The notes under the pieces were generated by a model. The model was not told the DNA's origin, ran no database searches, and saw nothing but the letters and a program-made list of their open reading frames with translations. 64,000 nucleotides of DNA, taken from positions 558,001 through 622,000 of the forward strand of contig NZ_CP147914.1 in NCBI RefSeq assembly GCF_039645565.1, written 5' to 3'. Positions 9,050-17,439 of this stretch are shown here, one piece after another. The position numbers and the translations under genes are program-made. Numbering within the stretch: position 1 is the stretch's first letter; every line of letters starts with the position of its first letter. Origin of the DNA: Sulfurimonas sp. HSL1-2. GTDB taxonomy: Bacteria; Campylobacterota; Campylobacteria; Campylobacterales; Sulfurimonadaceae.

Positions 9050-9757
9050 CTATTCGCCTATGCCTTCGAACTGTTTTTGAGCCTCCGGTAGCCTTTGGCG
9101 GGGGATCTGCACGAGGAGCGGTGCTTTATCGGGATCCAGCCAGCGGATAATGGCTGCCAGGGAAGCCGGGGCCATGGACGTACATCCGGCCGTTCCCGCG
9201 CCGGGGGCTTTTTCAATATGCAAAAAGATACACGAGCCTTGCCCGGCCTGGGCATCCCTGTTATGCCCGACGACGACCCCCATCCGGTAGAGGGAGTCTT
9301 CCCTTCGCATCCATTCGAAACTGCCGAAAGTGAGCTCGGGCCGGACAGGCACGATGCGGTTATAGGCTGCAGAGAGGCTGTCGTCGACGCAGACGAGGTC
9401 CGGGGTGGCCTGCAGGTAGGGCATCCGTGTGGATATCGAAGCGGCATAGCCGAAGACGGGCCCCAGGGCAAAGACACCGGCCGGTGCCCGTCCGTCACCT
9501 TCGTGCTTGATCGGGTCGCTGTCCGGATGGGGAAAATCCAGGATGCCGATGCCCCAGCCCAGACCGTTCCGACCGACATTGACGGGCACCCGCTCGCCGA
9601 CGGTTTTCCAGACGCCTGCAGTCCGTTCATAACGCTGCAGCAGGGCGGTGGAACGGTTCATGTCGTCCGCGACGACAAGGAGCAGCTGATCGTGTGCGTG
9701 AAGCGTCACACCTATCACATAAGAAAACAGATAAATCATATTTGCAAAACGTAACAT
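9050..9757 (-). CDS. Secreted L,D-transpeptidase (YkuD-type)
   Basis: The protein is about 235 aa with an N-terminal signal peptide (hydrophobic stretch NMIYLFSYVIGVTLHA). The C-terminal catalytic domain ends in FLHIEKAPGAGTAGCTSM, matching the HxxxG(T/S)xGCxxM active site in which Cys is the nucleophile. Such enzymes cross-link peptidoglycan peptides or attach proteins to it. I take ATG 9757 as start; GTG 9769 is an alternative with AGG just upstream. It is divergent from the GNAT gene at 9826. Confidence 0.75.
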   Translation of the reverse strand: MLRFANMIYLFSYVIGVTLHAHDQLLLVVADDMNRSTALLQRYERTAGVWKTVGERVPVNVGRNGLGWGIGILDFPHPDSDPIKHEGDGRAPAGVFALGPVFGYAASISTRMPYLQATPDLVCVDDSLSAAYNRIVPVRPELTFGSFEWMRREDSLYRMGVVVGHNRDAQAGQGSCIFLHIEKAPGAGTAGCTSMAPASLAAIIRWLDPDKAPLLVQIPRQRLPEAQKQFEGIGE

Positions 9758-9825
9758 CTCGTGGTACACTTACCTCATAGCGATAAAATGGTGGCTACAT
9801 CATAACATAGACGGCAGGGACGCAT

Positions 9826-10449
9826 ATGAATCCGAGTGTCAGAAAAGCGACGGAAAGTGATGCCGGTATCGTGGCAGAGGCGATACTCACAAGTTCGAGG
9901 GCAGGGAAGAAGATCGGTATCTTCGACCTGATCTTCGAGACGTCGGATGATGCGCTTTTGCTCGAGCAGCTCAGTGCTTTGGTACGGACGGCAACCAAAA
10001 GCTACTGCCATTACAGCAATTTTCTTCTGGCGGTGTCGGGGAGTGAGGTCGCGGGAACGATCTGTGGTTATGAACCGCGGGTGGCAACGCATGATGTTTT
10101 CACTCAGGCTCTGGCGGAAATTGGGGTTGACGAAGGGTACCAGGAACGCATCGCGACCTACCTGCTGGTCAAACCGGAAATTGACCGTCAGACCTGGGTC
10201 GTTGACTTTATGACCGTGATAGAGGGACATGAACCGCTGCCCGTTTTCGCGGAGTTGATCAAAAAGAGCCTCCTGTCCGCACGGCTGAAGGGGTACCGGA
10301 AAGCGCAGACGATGGTGGAGATAGGCTCTTCAGATGCACAGATCCTTTACGAAAAGCTCGGCTTTGAAGTGATCGATGAGAAACGAAGCGAGTTGTATGC
10401 CGACCAGTTCGGCCGCGCCGGGATCAAACGACTACAGATGACGCTGTGA
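9826..10449 (+). CDS. GNAT-family N-acetyltransferase
   Basis: The 207-aa protein has the layout of GNAT acetyltransferases: an N-terminal VRKATESDAGIVAEAI, central strands ending in TWVVDFMTVI, and the C-terminal AQILYEKLGFEVIDEKRSE, which is the usual YEKLGF element of the fold. The acyl-CoA-binding Q/RxxGxG/A loop is replaced by RLKGYRKA, a common degenerate form. The acceptor is unknown. The stop overlaps the start of the antiporter gene by 4 nt (GTGA), so the two are coupled. Confidence 0.72.
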   Translation: MNPSVRKATESDAGIVAEAILTSSRAGKKIGIFDLIFETSDDALLLEQLSALVRTATKSYCHYSNFLLAVSGSEVAGTICGYEPRVATHDVFTQALAEIGVDEGYQERIATYLLVKPEIDRQTWVVDFMTVIEGHEPLPVFAELIKKSLLSARLKGYRKAQTMVEIGSSDAQILYEKLGFEVIDEKRSELYADQFGRAGIKRLQMTL

Positions 10450-11831
10450 CGTATACCCCTGACGTCTTCTCGCTGCTGCCGCCGGCTGCGGCGATCATCC
10501 TGGCACTGCTGACACGCAGGGTGCTGCTCTCCCTGGCTCTCGGAACGTTGACCGGCCTCCTGGTCTATACCCGGTTCGATCCGGTCGCGGCCATGGTGGA
10601 GGCGTGGACGCTCTTTGCGACACTCTTCAGTACGCCGTGGATATTGAAAACCCTCGGTTTCGCCGTGCTGGTGGGATCGGTGATGGAACTGGTCCGCCGT
10701 TCAGGCGGGATCGACGGGTTCGTTCATCTGCTTCAGGAACGCTACCGGATGCTCCGTTCGCGCCGGGGGGCACTGCTGCTGGTCTATACGACGGGACTTG
10801 TCATTTTTATCGAATCATCCATCACTTCCCTGATCGCCGGGGCCATCGGCAGACCCCTCGCCGGACGTTTCGGGTTCAGCCGCGAAAAACTGGCCTATGT
10901 CTGCGACTCTACGGCCGCACCGGTCTGTTCCCTGCTCGTGATCAACGGGTGGGGGGCACTGCTGCTGGGACTGATTACGACGCAGATCGGTGCCGGGTAC
11001 CTTCAGGGTGATGCTGTCAGCATCCTAGTGCATTCGGTCGTCTTTAACTTTTACGCCATCATCGCACTGCTGCTGACGTTTTCCGTCATCTGGTTCGAGT
11101 GGGATATCGGGCCGATGCGCCGATGCAGCGCCCCGCACGCCGCCTATGAGCCGGAGACGAAGCATGGGGATGCATCACTGATGATCCTGCCGCTTCTGCT
11201 GATGGTTGCAGGCGTTTTCGTTTTTCTGTGGATCTCGGGCGGCGGCGATCTGCTCAAAGGGAGCGGGAGCAGTGCCGTCTTCTATACGATGCTGCTGACG
11301 CTGGGCGGGATTGCCCTGCAGTACCGTCTGAAGCGGGTGATGTCATGGACGGAGTACGGGGCGGCTGCCCTCGGCGGCGCACGTGCGCTCTTCCCGATCG
11401 CGACGATCCTGCTTTTTGCCTTCGCTATCGGGAAGGTGATCGACCTGGTCGGTACCGGCAGTTACCTTGCCAGTTTCCTGGAAGCGGGGATGGCGCATGT
11501 CTGGCTTCCCGCTGCCGTTTTTGTCCTGGCCTCTATCATGGCCTTTGCAACGGGGACAAGCTGGGGAACGTTCAGTGTCATGCTGCCGATTGCCGTGGCA
11601 ATGGGGGCCGCCGGAGAGAGTTATATGCCGCTGCTCATCGGCGCCGTGATCTCGGGCGGGGTCTTCGGCGACCACTGCTCCCCGATCTCGGATACGACGA
11701 TTATCTCCTCCCTCGCGGCGGGGTGCGATCATATCGATCATGTACGGACGCAGCTTCCCTACGCTCTTCTGGCCGGCGTCGTTGCGCTTGGAATGTTCCT
11801 TGTGGCGGGGTATGGGATCGAAACGCGTTAG
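10446..11831 (+). CDS. NhaC-family Na+/H+ antiporter-like transporter
   Basis: The 461-aa polytopic inner-membrane protein has about 11 to 12 hydrophobic segments. The NhaC/ion-transporter signature is clear in the C-terminal half: FATGTSWGTFSVMLPIA and GGVFGDHCSPISDTTIISS. Exchange of Na+ (or an organic ion, as in the malate-lactate branch) for H+ is the expected role; the substrate is not fixed by these motifs. The start is GTG at 10446, overlapping the GNAT stop. The 3' end overlaps the convergent small gene at 11828 by 4 bp. Confidence 0.85.
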   Translation: MTYTPDVFSLLPPAAAIILALLTRRVLLSLALGTLTGLLVYTRFDPVAAMVEAWTLFATLFSTPWILKTLGFAVLVGSVMELVRRSGGIDGFVHLLQERYRMLRSRRGALLLVYTTGLVIFIESSITSLIAGAIGRPLAGRFGFSREKLAYVCDSTAAPVCSLLVINGWGALLLGLITTQIGAGYLQGDAVSILVHSVVFNFYAIIALLLTFSVIWFEWDIGPMRRCSAPHAAYEPETKHGDASLMILPLLLMVAGVFVFLWISGGGDLLKGSGSSAVFYTMLLTLGGIALQYRLKRVMSWTEYGAAALGGARALFPIATILLFAFAIGKVIDLVGTGSYLASFLEAGMAHVWLPAAVFVLASIMAFATGTSWGTFSVMLPIAVAMGAAGESYMPLLIGAVISGGVFGDHCSPISDTTIISSLAAGCDHIDHVRTQLPYALLAGVVALGMFLVAGYGIETR

Positions 11832-12046
11832 GAGGAGAGGAGTTCGAACCCCTCTGCTTTTTTGGCGGAGATGAGGTTGAGCGAACTGAGAAGGGCCTCT
11901 TTTTTGCTGCTGAAATAGTGCTTTTTGGAGGTTTTGGAACAGTGTTTTCCGCAGTGGTGAACGAGCAGATAGTCGTTGAACAGCGTGGGGTAGAGTGCGA
12001 TCTTGTAGTAGGAGAGGGACCGGTCGTTTTTGCGCACAAGAACCAT
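11828..12046 (-). CDS. Small WGR-like protein
   Basis: The 72-aa basic protein has the strand pattern of WGR domains: a YLLVHH segment, a middle TSKKHYFSSKKEALLSSLNL, and a final ISAKKAEGFELL. The Trp-Gly-Arg of the name is not preserved, so the match is weak. The start ATG at 12046 has AGGA about 10 nt upstream. It is a single gene, convergent with the antiporter gene. WGR domains can bind nucleic acid, but no function is claimed here. Confidence 0.5.
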   Translation of the reverse strand: MVLVRKNDRSLSYYKIALYPTLFNDYLLVHHCGKHCSKTSKKHYFSSKKEALLSSLNLISAKKAEGFELLSS

Positions 12047-12144
12047 TTTCGCAATCCTGTTCGGTTTTGTTGATTGTAGCGGATTTGCTTAGAAAATGCA
12101 AAAAAACGGAAGACAACGTATTGTTGACCGGCCGAACTGAACGG

Positions 12145-12741
12145 TTATTTGGCGTCGCCGGCAGGTGCCTTGGAACGGAATGCCCCGCTGTCAATGTATT
12201 TCAGAAGTGTCCTGGGATAGACAGAGGGAATGGTGACGGTGAGCTCGCCCTTCGGTCCTAGGAAGAGCAGGGTCGTTTCCTTCTGGGCGGCGGTTTCGAG
12301 CCAGCTGCGCGGTACGCTGATGTAGTAGTTGTCGTAATAAATACCGTCCCGGATATAGGAGGTGTAGGCAAAGACGTCGTGCTGCTTGCCTGCCGTATCG
12401 ACGGCCGTCGTAAAGCCGCCCCACTCGGTCGCCTTGAGACTGAAAAGCAGCAGATAACGCGGTGGGATGATGTCGGTGATCTCGTCCCTGTCGTCAAGGG
12501 TGAGCTGTACGTTGAAGGTGGTGCTGAGTCCGGCCCGCTCTCCCAGGTAGCGGGGGGAGGAGATACGGCTCGGAGGGACGATGGAGACCTGGTTCTCTTC
12601 CGGGTAGGAGACCTCTATATGTTCCAGGAGATACGCTTCTGTCATGGGATCGGGTATAGACTCCGGAACCGGCTTTTTGGCACAGCCCGTATTCAATAGA
12701 ATGATAAGAAGTGGTAATAACCAGATGACTGTTCGCTGCAT
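12145..12741 (-). CDS. Predicted lipoprotein of unknown function
   Basis: A type II signal peptide is visible: MQRTVIWLLPLLIILLNTGC, with lipobox LNTGC and lipidated Cys20. The mature part (about 179 aa) has no recognised domain. It contains beta-rich stretches such as YLLLFSLKATEWGGFTT and YYDNYYISVPRSWLE. I start at ATG 12741 (198 aa); an upstream in-frame start at 12771 would only lengthen the n-region. It is divergent from the response regulator at 12780, with a 38-bp shared promoter region. Confidence 0.65.
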   Translation of the reverse strand: MQRTVIWLLPLLIILLNTGCAKKPVPESIPDPMTEAYLLEHIEVSYPEENQVSIVPPSRISSPRYLGERAGLSTTFNVQLTLDDRDEITDIIPPRYLLLFSLKATEWGGFTTAVDTAGKQHDVFAYTSYIRDGIYYDNYYISVPRSWLETAAQKETTLLFLGPKGELTVTIPSVYPRTLLKYIDSGAFRSKAPAGDAK

Positions 12742-12779
12742 GGTCGACAATTTTACCATAACCTGATACAATCAACTGC

Positions 12780-13448
12780 ATGAAGAACGCGACGATCCTG
12801 CTGCTTGAAGATGATACGGCTTTGCATGAAACCCTGAGCGAATACCTCGATGAGGAGGGGTTTGAAGTTGTCGGCTGTTTCGACGGGGAGTCGGCGGAAG
12901 ATCAGCTGTATGAACGCAGCTTTGACCTGCTGATCCTTGATGTCAATGTTCCGGGGAAGAACGGCTTCGAGGTTTTGCGGGAGGCACGGGAACGCGGGGT
13001 CGAGACCCCGGCGCTTTTCCTGACGACGCGCGACAGTGCCGCCGATGCGGAACAGGGTTTTGAGAGCGGGGCGGATGACTATGTCCGCAAGCCTTTTTCG
13101 CTCAAAGAGCTGCTGCTGCGCGTCCAGAGCATGCTGCGCCGCCGCTTCTCCCACCCCGCCAGTGAGCGGATGGATCTGGGAGGCGGATTGGCGTTCGATC
13201 TGCAAAACGCACTCCTCTACGATAACGGCGAACCGGTCAAACTGGCGGAAAAACCGCGGAAACTCCTCGAACTGCTGCTGCAGCGCCGCGGTGACGTCGT
13301 GACCCACGAAGTGATCAATGCGCACCTCTGGGGCTTTGAAGAGACCCCGAGTGAAGAAGCGCTTCGCACTTACATCAAAACCATCAGGAGCGCCGTTGGC
13401 AAAGACCGTATCATCAGCCACAAACGTACGGGCTATCAGTTTCGCTGA
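12780..13448 (+). CDS. OmpR-family response regulator
   Basis: The 222-aa two-domain regulator has a receiver domain with the acidic pair at residues 10-12, phosphoacceptor Asp54 in LLILDVNVPG, and conserved Lys104 in YVRKPF. The C-terminal winged-helix DNA-binding domain (about 125-222) ends in the typical TYIKTIRSAVGKDRIISHKRTGYQFR pattern. The partner kinase gene overlaps its 3' end. Targets are unknown; the divergent lipoprotein gene is a natural candidate. Confidence 0.9.
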   Translation: MKNATILLLEDDTALHETLSEYLDEEGFEVVGCFDGESAEDQLYERSFDLLILDVNVPGKNGFEVLREARERGVETPALFLTTRDSAADAEQGFESGADDYVRKPFSLKELLLRVQSMLRRRFSHPASERMDLGGGLAFDLQNALLYDNGEPVKLAEKPRKLLELLLQRRGDVVTHEVINAHLWGFEETPSEEALRTYIKTIRSAVGKDRIISHKRTGYQFR

Positions 13449-14586
13449 AAACCGGACCTTTCGCTCTTTCGTCCTGCTCTATACCTTGATGGGACTTGCG
13501 ATCCTGGCACTGCTCGGGCTGCTCTACTTCCGTGCCTCCAAGGCGGAGATGCTCTCCTCGCACCGTTTGTCGATGCAACTTGAAGGGGAGAGTTATCTGC
13601 CGAACCTGATCAGATGGATGCAGGGGGAGCGGGCGGACTTCCCGGTTGACCCGGCCTACGACACGGCGTTCTACCTCGGCAAAAAACATGTGGGCGGCCG
13701 TCTGCCGATACCGCCGCCGGACTTTTCGCCGGGTGTCCACGAAAGCGGGGGGATGATCTACCTGGTGATCCCGATGGGCTCTTACGGCCTCAAAGAGGGC
13801 AAAACGGTGATGATGACCCGGGATGACGGACTGTGGCTGCAGCTTTACTGGCGCAGAGCAGGCATGTACGGCACGGCGCTGTTCATACTGCTGCTGCTGA
13901 CCGGGGTGGGGCTTTCCCGCCTGTTCCTGCGGCCGATGAAAGAGGCGGTGGCGCTGCTGGACAGTTTCATCAAGGATACAACCCATGAACTCAATACACC
14001 TGTCACGGCGATATTGACGAACGTGGAGCGCCTTGATACGGCGGCGCTGGATGAGAAGCAGCGCAAAAAGATCGCCCGTATCGAGACGGCGGCACGCACG
14101 ATCGGGTCGATCTATGACGATCTGACGTTTCTGCTGCTGCGGCGCGATGTCCGTATCGAGGACGTTCCGATTGATCTGGCAGTATTTGTGAAAGAGCGGC
14201 TGGAGTATTTTCAGACCCGTTTCGATGCAAAAGGGCTGCATGTGGAGATGGAGGTGGAAAGGCCGGCAAAGGTCGTGATGGACCGGACACTGGCGGCACG
14301 TCTTATTGACAACCTTCTTTCGAATGCCGTCAAGTACAGTGACAGGGATACATCGGTTCTGGTGGGGATCAGTGCGGAAGGATTGCGGCTTGAGAACACC
14401 GGCGTCCCGATCCCGGAGGAAAAACTCTCCCATATATTTGAGCGTTTTGCCCGGGCGGACGAGAGCCGGGGAGGGTTCGGTATCGGGCTGCACCTGGTAG
14501 CGCAGATCGCGGCCCGGTACCGCATCCGTATCGCCGTGGAAACGGAGGGGAAACGAACCCGTTTCGTGCTTACTTGGCCCCGATAA
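13396..14586 (+). CDS. Sensor histidine kinase
   Basis: The 396-aa kinase is partner to the regulator upstream. It has a first transmembrane helix (LLYTLMGLAILALLGLLYF), a periplasmic sensor of about 110 residues, a second helix (TALFILLLLTGVGLSRLFL), then a HisKA domain with phospho-accepting His197 (DTTHELNTPV). The HATPase domain has an N box, LIDNLLSNAVKYS, and a G box, GGFGIGLHLV. No ATG fits; TTG at 13396 lies 5 nt after AGGAG and overlaps the regulator gene by 53 nt. The end overlaps the convergent cytochrome gene by 17 bp. Confidence 0.87.
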   Translation: MAKTVSSATNVRAISFAENRTFRSFVLLYTLMGLAILALLGLLYFRASKAEMLSSHRLSMQLEGESYLPNLIRWMQGERADFPVDPAYDTAFYLGKKHVGGRLPIPPPDFSPGVHESGGMIYLVIPMGSYGLKEGKTVMMTRDDGLWLQLYWRRAGMYGTALFILLLLTGVGLSRLFLRPMKEAVALLDSFIKDTTHELNTPVTAILTNVERLDTAALDEKQRKKIARIETAARTIGSIYDDLTFLLLRRDVRIEDVPIDLAVFVKERLEYFQTRFDAKGLHVEMEVERPAKVVMDRTLAARLIDNLLSNAVKYSDRDTSVLVGISAEGLRLENTGVPIPEEKLSHIFERFARADESRGGFGIGLHLVAQIAARYRIRIAVETEGKRTRFVLTWPR

Positions 14587-14860
14587 ACTCTGCGATCGTT
14601 TTGATCTGTGCATCGTCCAGGGAAGCAGCCTGGCCTTTCATCAGCGCTTTCATAGAAGCGCCGTAGGTACCGTCTTTATAGCCCTTGAGGGCCGTTTCGA
14701 TCTCCGCGGGTGTCATCGTATTGATGACTTTGCTTTTACCGAGGGCGTGTTTTTCGCCGTTGGCACCGTGGCAGGCCGCACATTTGTTAAAGAGGGCCTG
14801 GCCGTCCGCCGCGCTGAGTGCGACCCCGAGGATGGTGATGAGTAACAGTGACTTTTTCAT
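14570..14860 (-). CDS. Small periplasmic class I cytochrome c
   Basis: The 96-aa protein has a signal peptide (MKKSLLLITILGVALSAA) and one haem site, CAACH at 27-31. The axial Met is probably in MKALMKGQAASL, and the protein ends KTIAEFIGAK, as in cytochrome c553-like carriers. It likely shuttles electrons in the periplasm to a terminal oxidase or reductase. The start ATG at 14860 has a strong AGGAGA site. Several bases of the 3' end overlap the histidine kinase gene. Confidence 0.85.
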   Translation of the reverse strand: MKKSLLLITILGVALSAADGQALFNKCAACHGANGEKHALGKSKVINTMTPAEIETALKGYKDGTYGASMKALMKGQAASLDDAQIKTIAEFIGAK

Positions 14861-15199
14861 GGTGTGTCTCCTAATGGTTTGATACAGGCAGTATAGAAAA
14901 GCATTGTGGAGGGATCGTGAAGTAGTAGGATATACCTGTCGGCAGCATTTGGTGGTTAAAAAATACTTCAGTCCGCCTATTCCTCTAAAGCAGTGCAAAA
15001 GACGCAAACAGCGCACCCTTTCGAAACCGAATGCAGCATCTTAACTTCTCGCTTTCAGGATGGTTATGCCTTCAACGACGTATAATTCCAGACCTCGTTC
15101 TTGTATGCGGCCTGGTAGAGTGTCTTACAGTGTCTTAAGCGAAAGCAAACGGCAGGCCTAATACCATATAAGAACAGCAAAAGAGAGAAGGCAGACAAG
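14861..15199 (+). promoter_or_regulatory. Intergenic region with candidate pckA promoter
   Basis: This 339-bp gap has no convincing gene. A TATAAT at 15081-15086 would give a pckA leader of about 105 nt. A short direct repeat, GTGTCTTA, occurs twice in close succession (about 15119-15136), and AGAGAAGG precedes the pckA ATG. The cytochrome gene's promoter must also lie at the left end. No riboswitch-like structure was recognised. Confidence 0.4.
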
Positions 15200-16792
15200 A
15201 TGATAAATGCGGAAGCACTGGAAGCATTAGGCATTAAGAATACCCAAGAGATTTTTTACAACCTTTCCCTGGACGATCTGATCGACCACGAACTCAAAAA
15301 CGGCGAGTGCCATATGACGAGTAGCGGTGCGACCACAGTCGATACCGGTATCTTCACCGGCCGCAGTCCCAAGGACAAATTCTTTGTCTTTGAAGAGCCT
15401 TCCAACAAATACATTGCCTGGGGCGACGTTAACCAGCCCGTCTCCAAAGCAGTGTTTGATGAGGTGTATGCTGTCGCCGTCAAAGAGCTTTCCGGTAAGA
15501 AGCTCTACGTCAACGACCTCTTCAGCGGTGCCAGCGCCTCCAGCCGCCGCAATATCCGTTTCGTTTCCGAAATCGCATGGCAGTCCCATTTCGTCCGCAA
15601 CATGTTTATCGTTCCGAAGACGGAGGAGCTTGAAGGGTTCACGCCGGATTTCACGCTGCTCAATGCCTGCAAAGCCGTCAATGAGAAGTGGGAGGAGCAT
15701 GGTCTCAACTCCGAGGTATTCGTTCTGTTCAACGTCGAGGAGAATATTGCTATCGTCGGTGGTACCTTCTACGGCGGGGAGATGAAAAAAGGGATCTTCT
15801 CCATGATGAACTACTGGCTGCCGCTCGAGGGGAAGATGGCCATGCACTGTTCCGCCAACGTCGGCAAGGATGGGGATACGGCACTCTTCTTCGGCCTTTC
15901 CGGTACGGGGAAAACAACCCTCTCCACCGACCCGAACCGTGCACTGATAGGTGACGATGAGCACGGCTGGGATGACGAAGGCGTCTTCAACTTCGAAGGC
16001 GGCTGCTACGCCAAGGTCATCGATATCGATCCGAAGAACGAACCGGAGATTTACGCCGCGATCCGTCGCGGTGCGCTGCTGGAGAACGTTGTCTTTGACG
16101 AAGAGGGAACTGTTGACTACGGTGACGGCAGCAAAACGGAGAACACCCGTGTCTCCTACCCGATCGAACATATCGAGAACCGCCAGCCGGGCCTGATGGC
16201 CGGGCATCCGAAAAACATCATCTTCCTCACCGCGGACGCTTTCGGCGTTCTGCCCCCGGTTTCCAAACTCTCCAAAGAACAGGCGATGTACTACTTCCTC
16301 AGCGGCTACACGGCCAAGGTCGCCGGAACCGAACGCGGGATTACCGAGCCGGTCGCAACCTTCTCTGCCTGTTTCGGGGAAGCGTTCCTGCCGCTGCACC
16401 CGACGGTCTATGCGAAACTTCTCGGCGAGAAGATCGACAAGCACGGTGTCAACGTCTACCTGGTCAACACCGGCTGGACGGGCGGCCCGTACGGCATCGG
16501 TAAACGTATGAGCATCAAAGACACGCGCGCCTGTATCGACGCGATCCTTGACGGTTCCATCAACGACTGCGAATTCGATACGACGAGAACGTTCCGTCTC
16601 AACGTACCGAAGACGCTCGGCGATATCGACCCGAAGGTTCTCAACCCGCGCAACGCCTGGGCAAACAAAGAGGAGTTCGATGCGGCGCGTGACCGCCTCG
16701 CGGCCATGTTCATCGACAACTTCCACAAATATGAAGAGGCGGGTGGTCACGAATTCGACTACCACGAGGCGGGACCGAAAATCGAGTCCTGA
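15200..16792 (+). CDS. pckA: Phosphoenolpyruvate carboxykinase (ATP)
   Basis: PckA interconverts oxaloacetate and PEP with ATP/ADP; in autotrophic Campylobacterota it links the reductive TCA cycle to sugar synthesis. The protein is 530 aa. The ATP-type signature is present: the kinase-1a P-loop [11 protein letters not shown], the metal-binding DDEHGWDD, and the N-terminal [13 protein letters not shown]. Further along come [23 protein letters not shown] and the NTGWTGG element. It appears monocistronic with its own promoter and a downstream hairpin. Confidence 0.96.
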   Translation: MINAEALEALGIKNTQEIFYNLSLDDLIDHELKNGECHMTSSGATTVDTGIFTGRSPKDKFFVFEEPSNKYIAWGDVNQPVSKAVFDEVYAVAVKELSGKKLYVNDLFSGASASSRRNIRFVSEIAWQSHFVRNMFIVPKTEELEGFTPDFTLLNACKAVNEKWEEHGLNSEVFVLFNVEENIAIVGGTFYGGEMKKGIFSMMNYWLPLEGKMAMHCSANVGKDGDTALFFGLSGTGKTTLSTDPNRALIGDDEHGWDDEGVFNFEGGCYAKVIDIDPKNEPEIYAAIRRGALLENVVFDEEGTVDYGDGSKTENTRVSYPIEHIENRQPGLMAGHPKNIIFLTADAFGVLPPVSKLSKEQAMYYFLSGYTAKVAGTERGITEPVATFSACFGEAFLPLHPTVYAKLLGEKIDKHGVNVYLVNTGWTGGPYGIGKRMSIKDTRACIDAILDGSINDCEFDTTRTFRLNVPKTLGDIDPKVLNPRNAWANKEEFDAARDRLAAMFIDNFHKYEEAGGHEFDYHEAGPKIES

Positions 16793-16794
16793 TC

Positions 16795-16814
16795 CCGACG
16801 GGCTCGCCCGTTGG
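16795..16814 (+). terminator. Terminator-like hairpin after pckA
   Basis: CCGACGGG pairs with CCCGTTGG (one G-U) around a CTCG loop. It begins two bases after the pckA stop and is followed by a pyrimidine-rich tract, CCTTTCCTTCTTCTCTTT. The tail is not a pure T run, so efficiency is uncertain. Confidence 0.6.
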
Positions 16815-16836
16815 CCTTTCCTTCTTCTCTTTAGAG

Positions 16837-16842
16837 TATAAT
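16837..16842 (+). promoter_or_regulatory. -10 box of the DedA gene
   Basis: TATAAT is placed 27 nt upstream of the ATG at 16870, just past the pckA terminator. Confidence 0.5.
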
Positions 16843-16869
16843 CCCCCAAATCTCTTTTTCGGACTGTTT

Positions 16870-17439
16870 ATGGAAGATATGTTCTCCAACTTGACGACGT
16901 ACGGCTATATTGCACTTTTCCTCTATTCGCTCGGCGGCGGGTTTGTGGGCCTGATGGCGGCCGGGGTACTCTCCTACATGGGAAAGATGGACCTGGTGAC
17001 GGCGATGACGGTGGCGATGGTCTCGAACTTTTTGGGCGATACACTGCTGTTTTATATGGCGCGCTACCACAAGAAAGAGGTGCTGAACTATTTTCACAAA
17101 CACCGCCGTAAGCTGGCCCTGTCGCATATGCTGATGAAGAAACACGGCAGCTGGATCATCTTCATGCAGAAATTCGTCTACGGCATCAAAACCCTGATCC
17201 CGCTTGCGATCGGGATCACGAAGTATGATTTCACACGCTTCTCCATCCTCAACTTTTTCGCGGCAGTGCTGTGGGCCCTGGTCGTGGGGCTGGGGAGTTA
17301 TCTGGCCGGCAAACCGATCATGGGTATTTACGAGGTTATTGTCGAACGCCCCTATATCGCACCGCTGATCATCGTCGTCCTGGGAGGGTTGATTTGGTAC
17401 TATTTGGTAAATGCCACGAAACGGCAAAAGAAATCATAA
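16870..17439 (+). CDS. DedA-family membrane protein
   Basis: The 189-aa inner-membrane protein of the DedA/SNARE-associated superfamily has a GxxxG-rich first helix, FLYSLGGGFVGLMAAGVLSY. The membrane-embedded family core follows: VSNFLGDTLLFYMARYHKK, then FVYGIKTLIPLAIGI and FSILNFFAAVLWALV. Family members are implicated in lipid carrier (undecaprenyl phosphate or phospholipid) recycling across the membrane. The large membrane protein at 17411 overlaps its 3' end by 29 nt if its first ATG is used. Confidence 0.85.
   Translation: MEDMFSNLTTYGYIALFLYSLGGGFVGLMAAGVLSYMGKMDLVTAMTVAMVSNFLGDTLLFYMARYHKKEVLNYFHKHRRKLALSHMLMKKHGSWIIFMQKFVYGIKTLIPLAIGITKYDFTRFSILNFFAAVLWALVVGLGSYLAGKPIMGIYEVIVERPYIAPLIIVVLGGLIWYYLVNATKRQKKS

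Noticed and set aside
13318-13395. ATG 13318 as start of the histidine kinase
   Set aside because: It would overlap the response regulator by 131 nt and add basic residues unlike the family; TTG 13396 has AGGAG at proper spacing.
15227-16849. Long minus-strand open frame (540 codons) opposite pckA
   Set aside because: It is the shadow of a GC-rich, codon-biased gene: the plus strand encodes a complete, motif-bearing PckA, and the antisense product has no recognisable domain.
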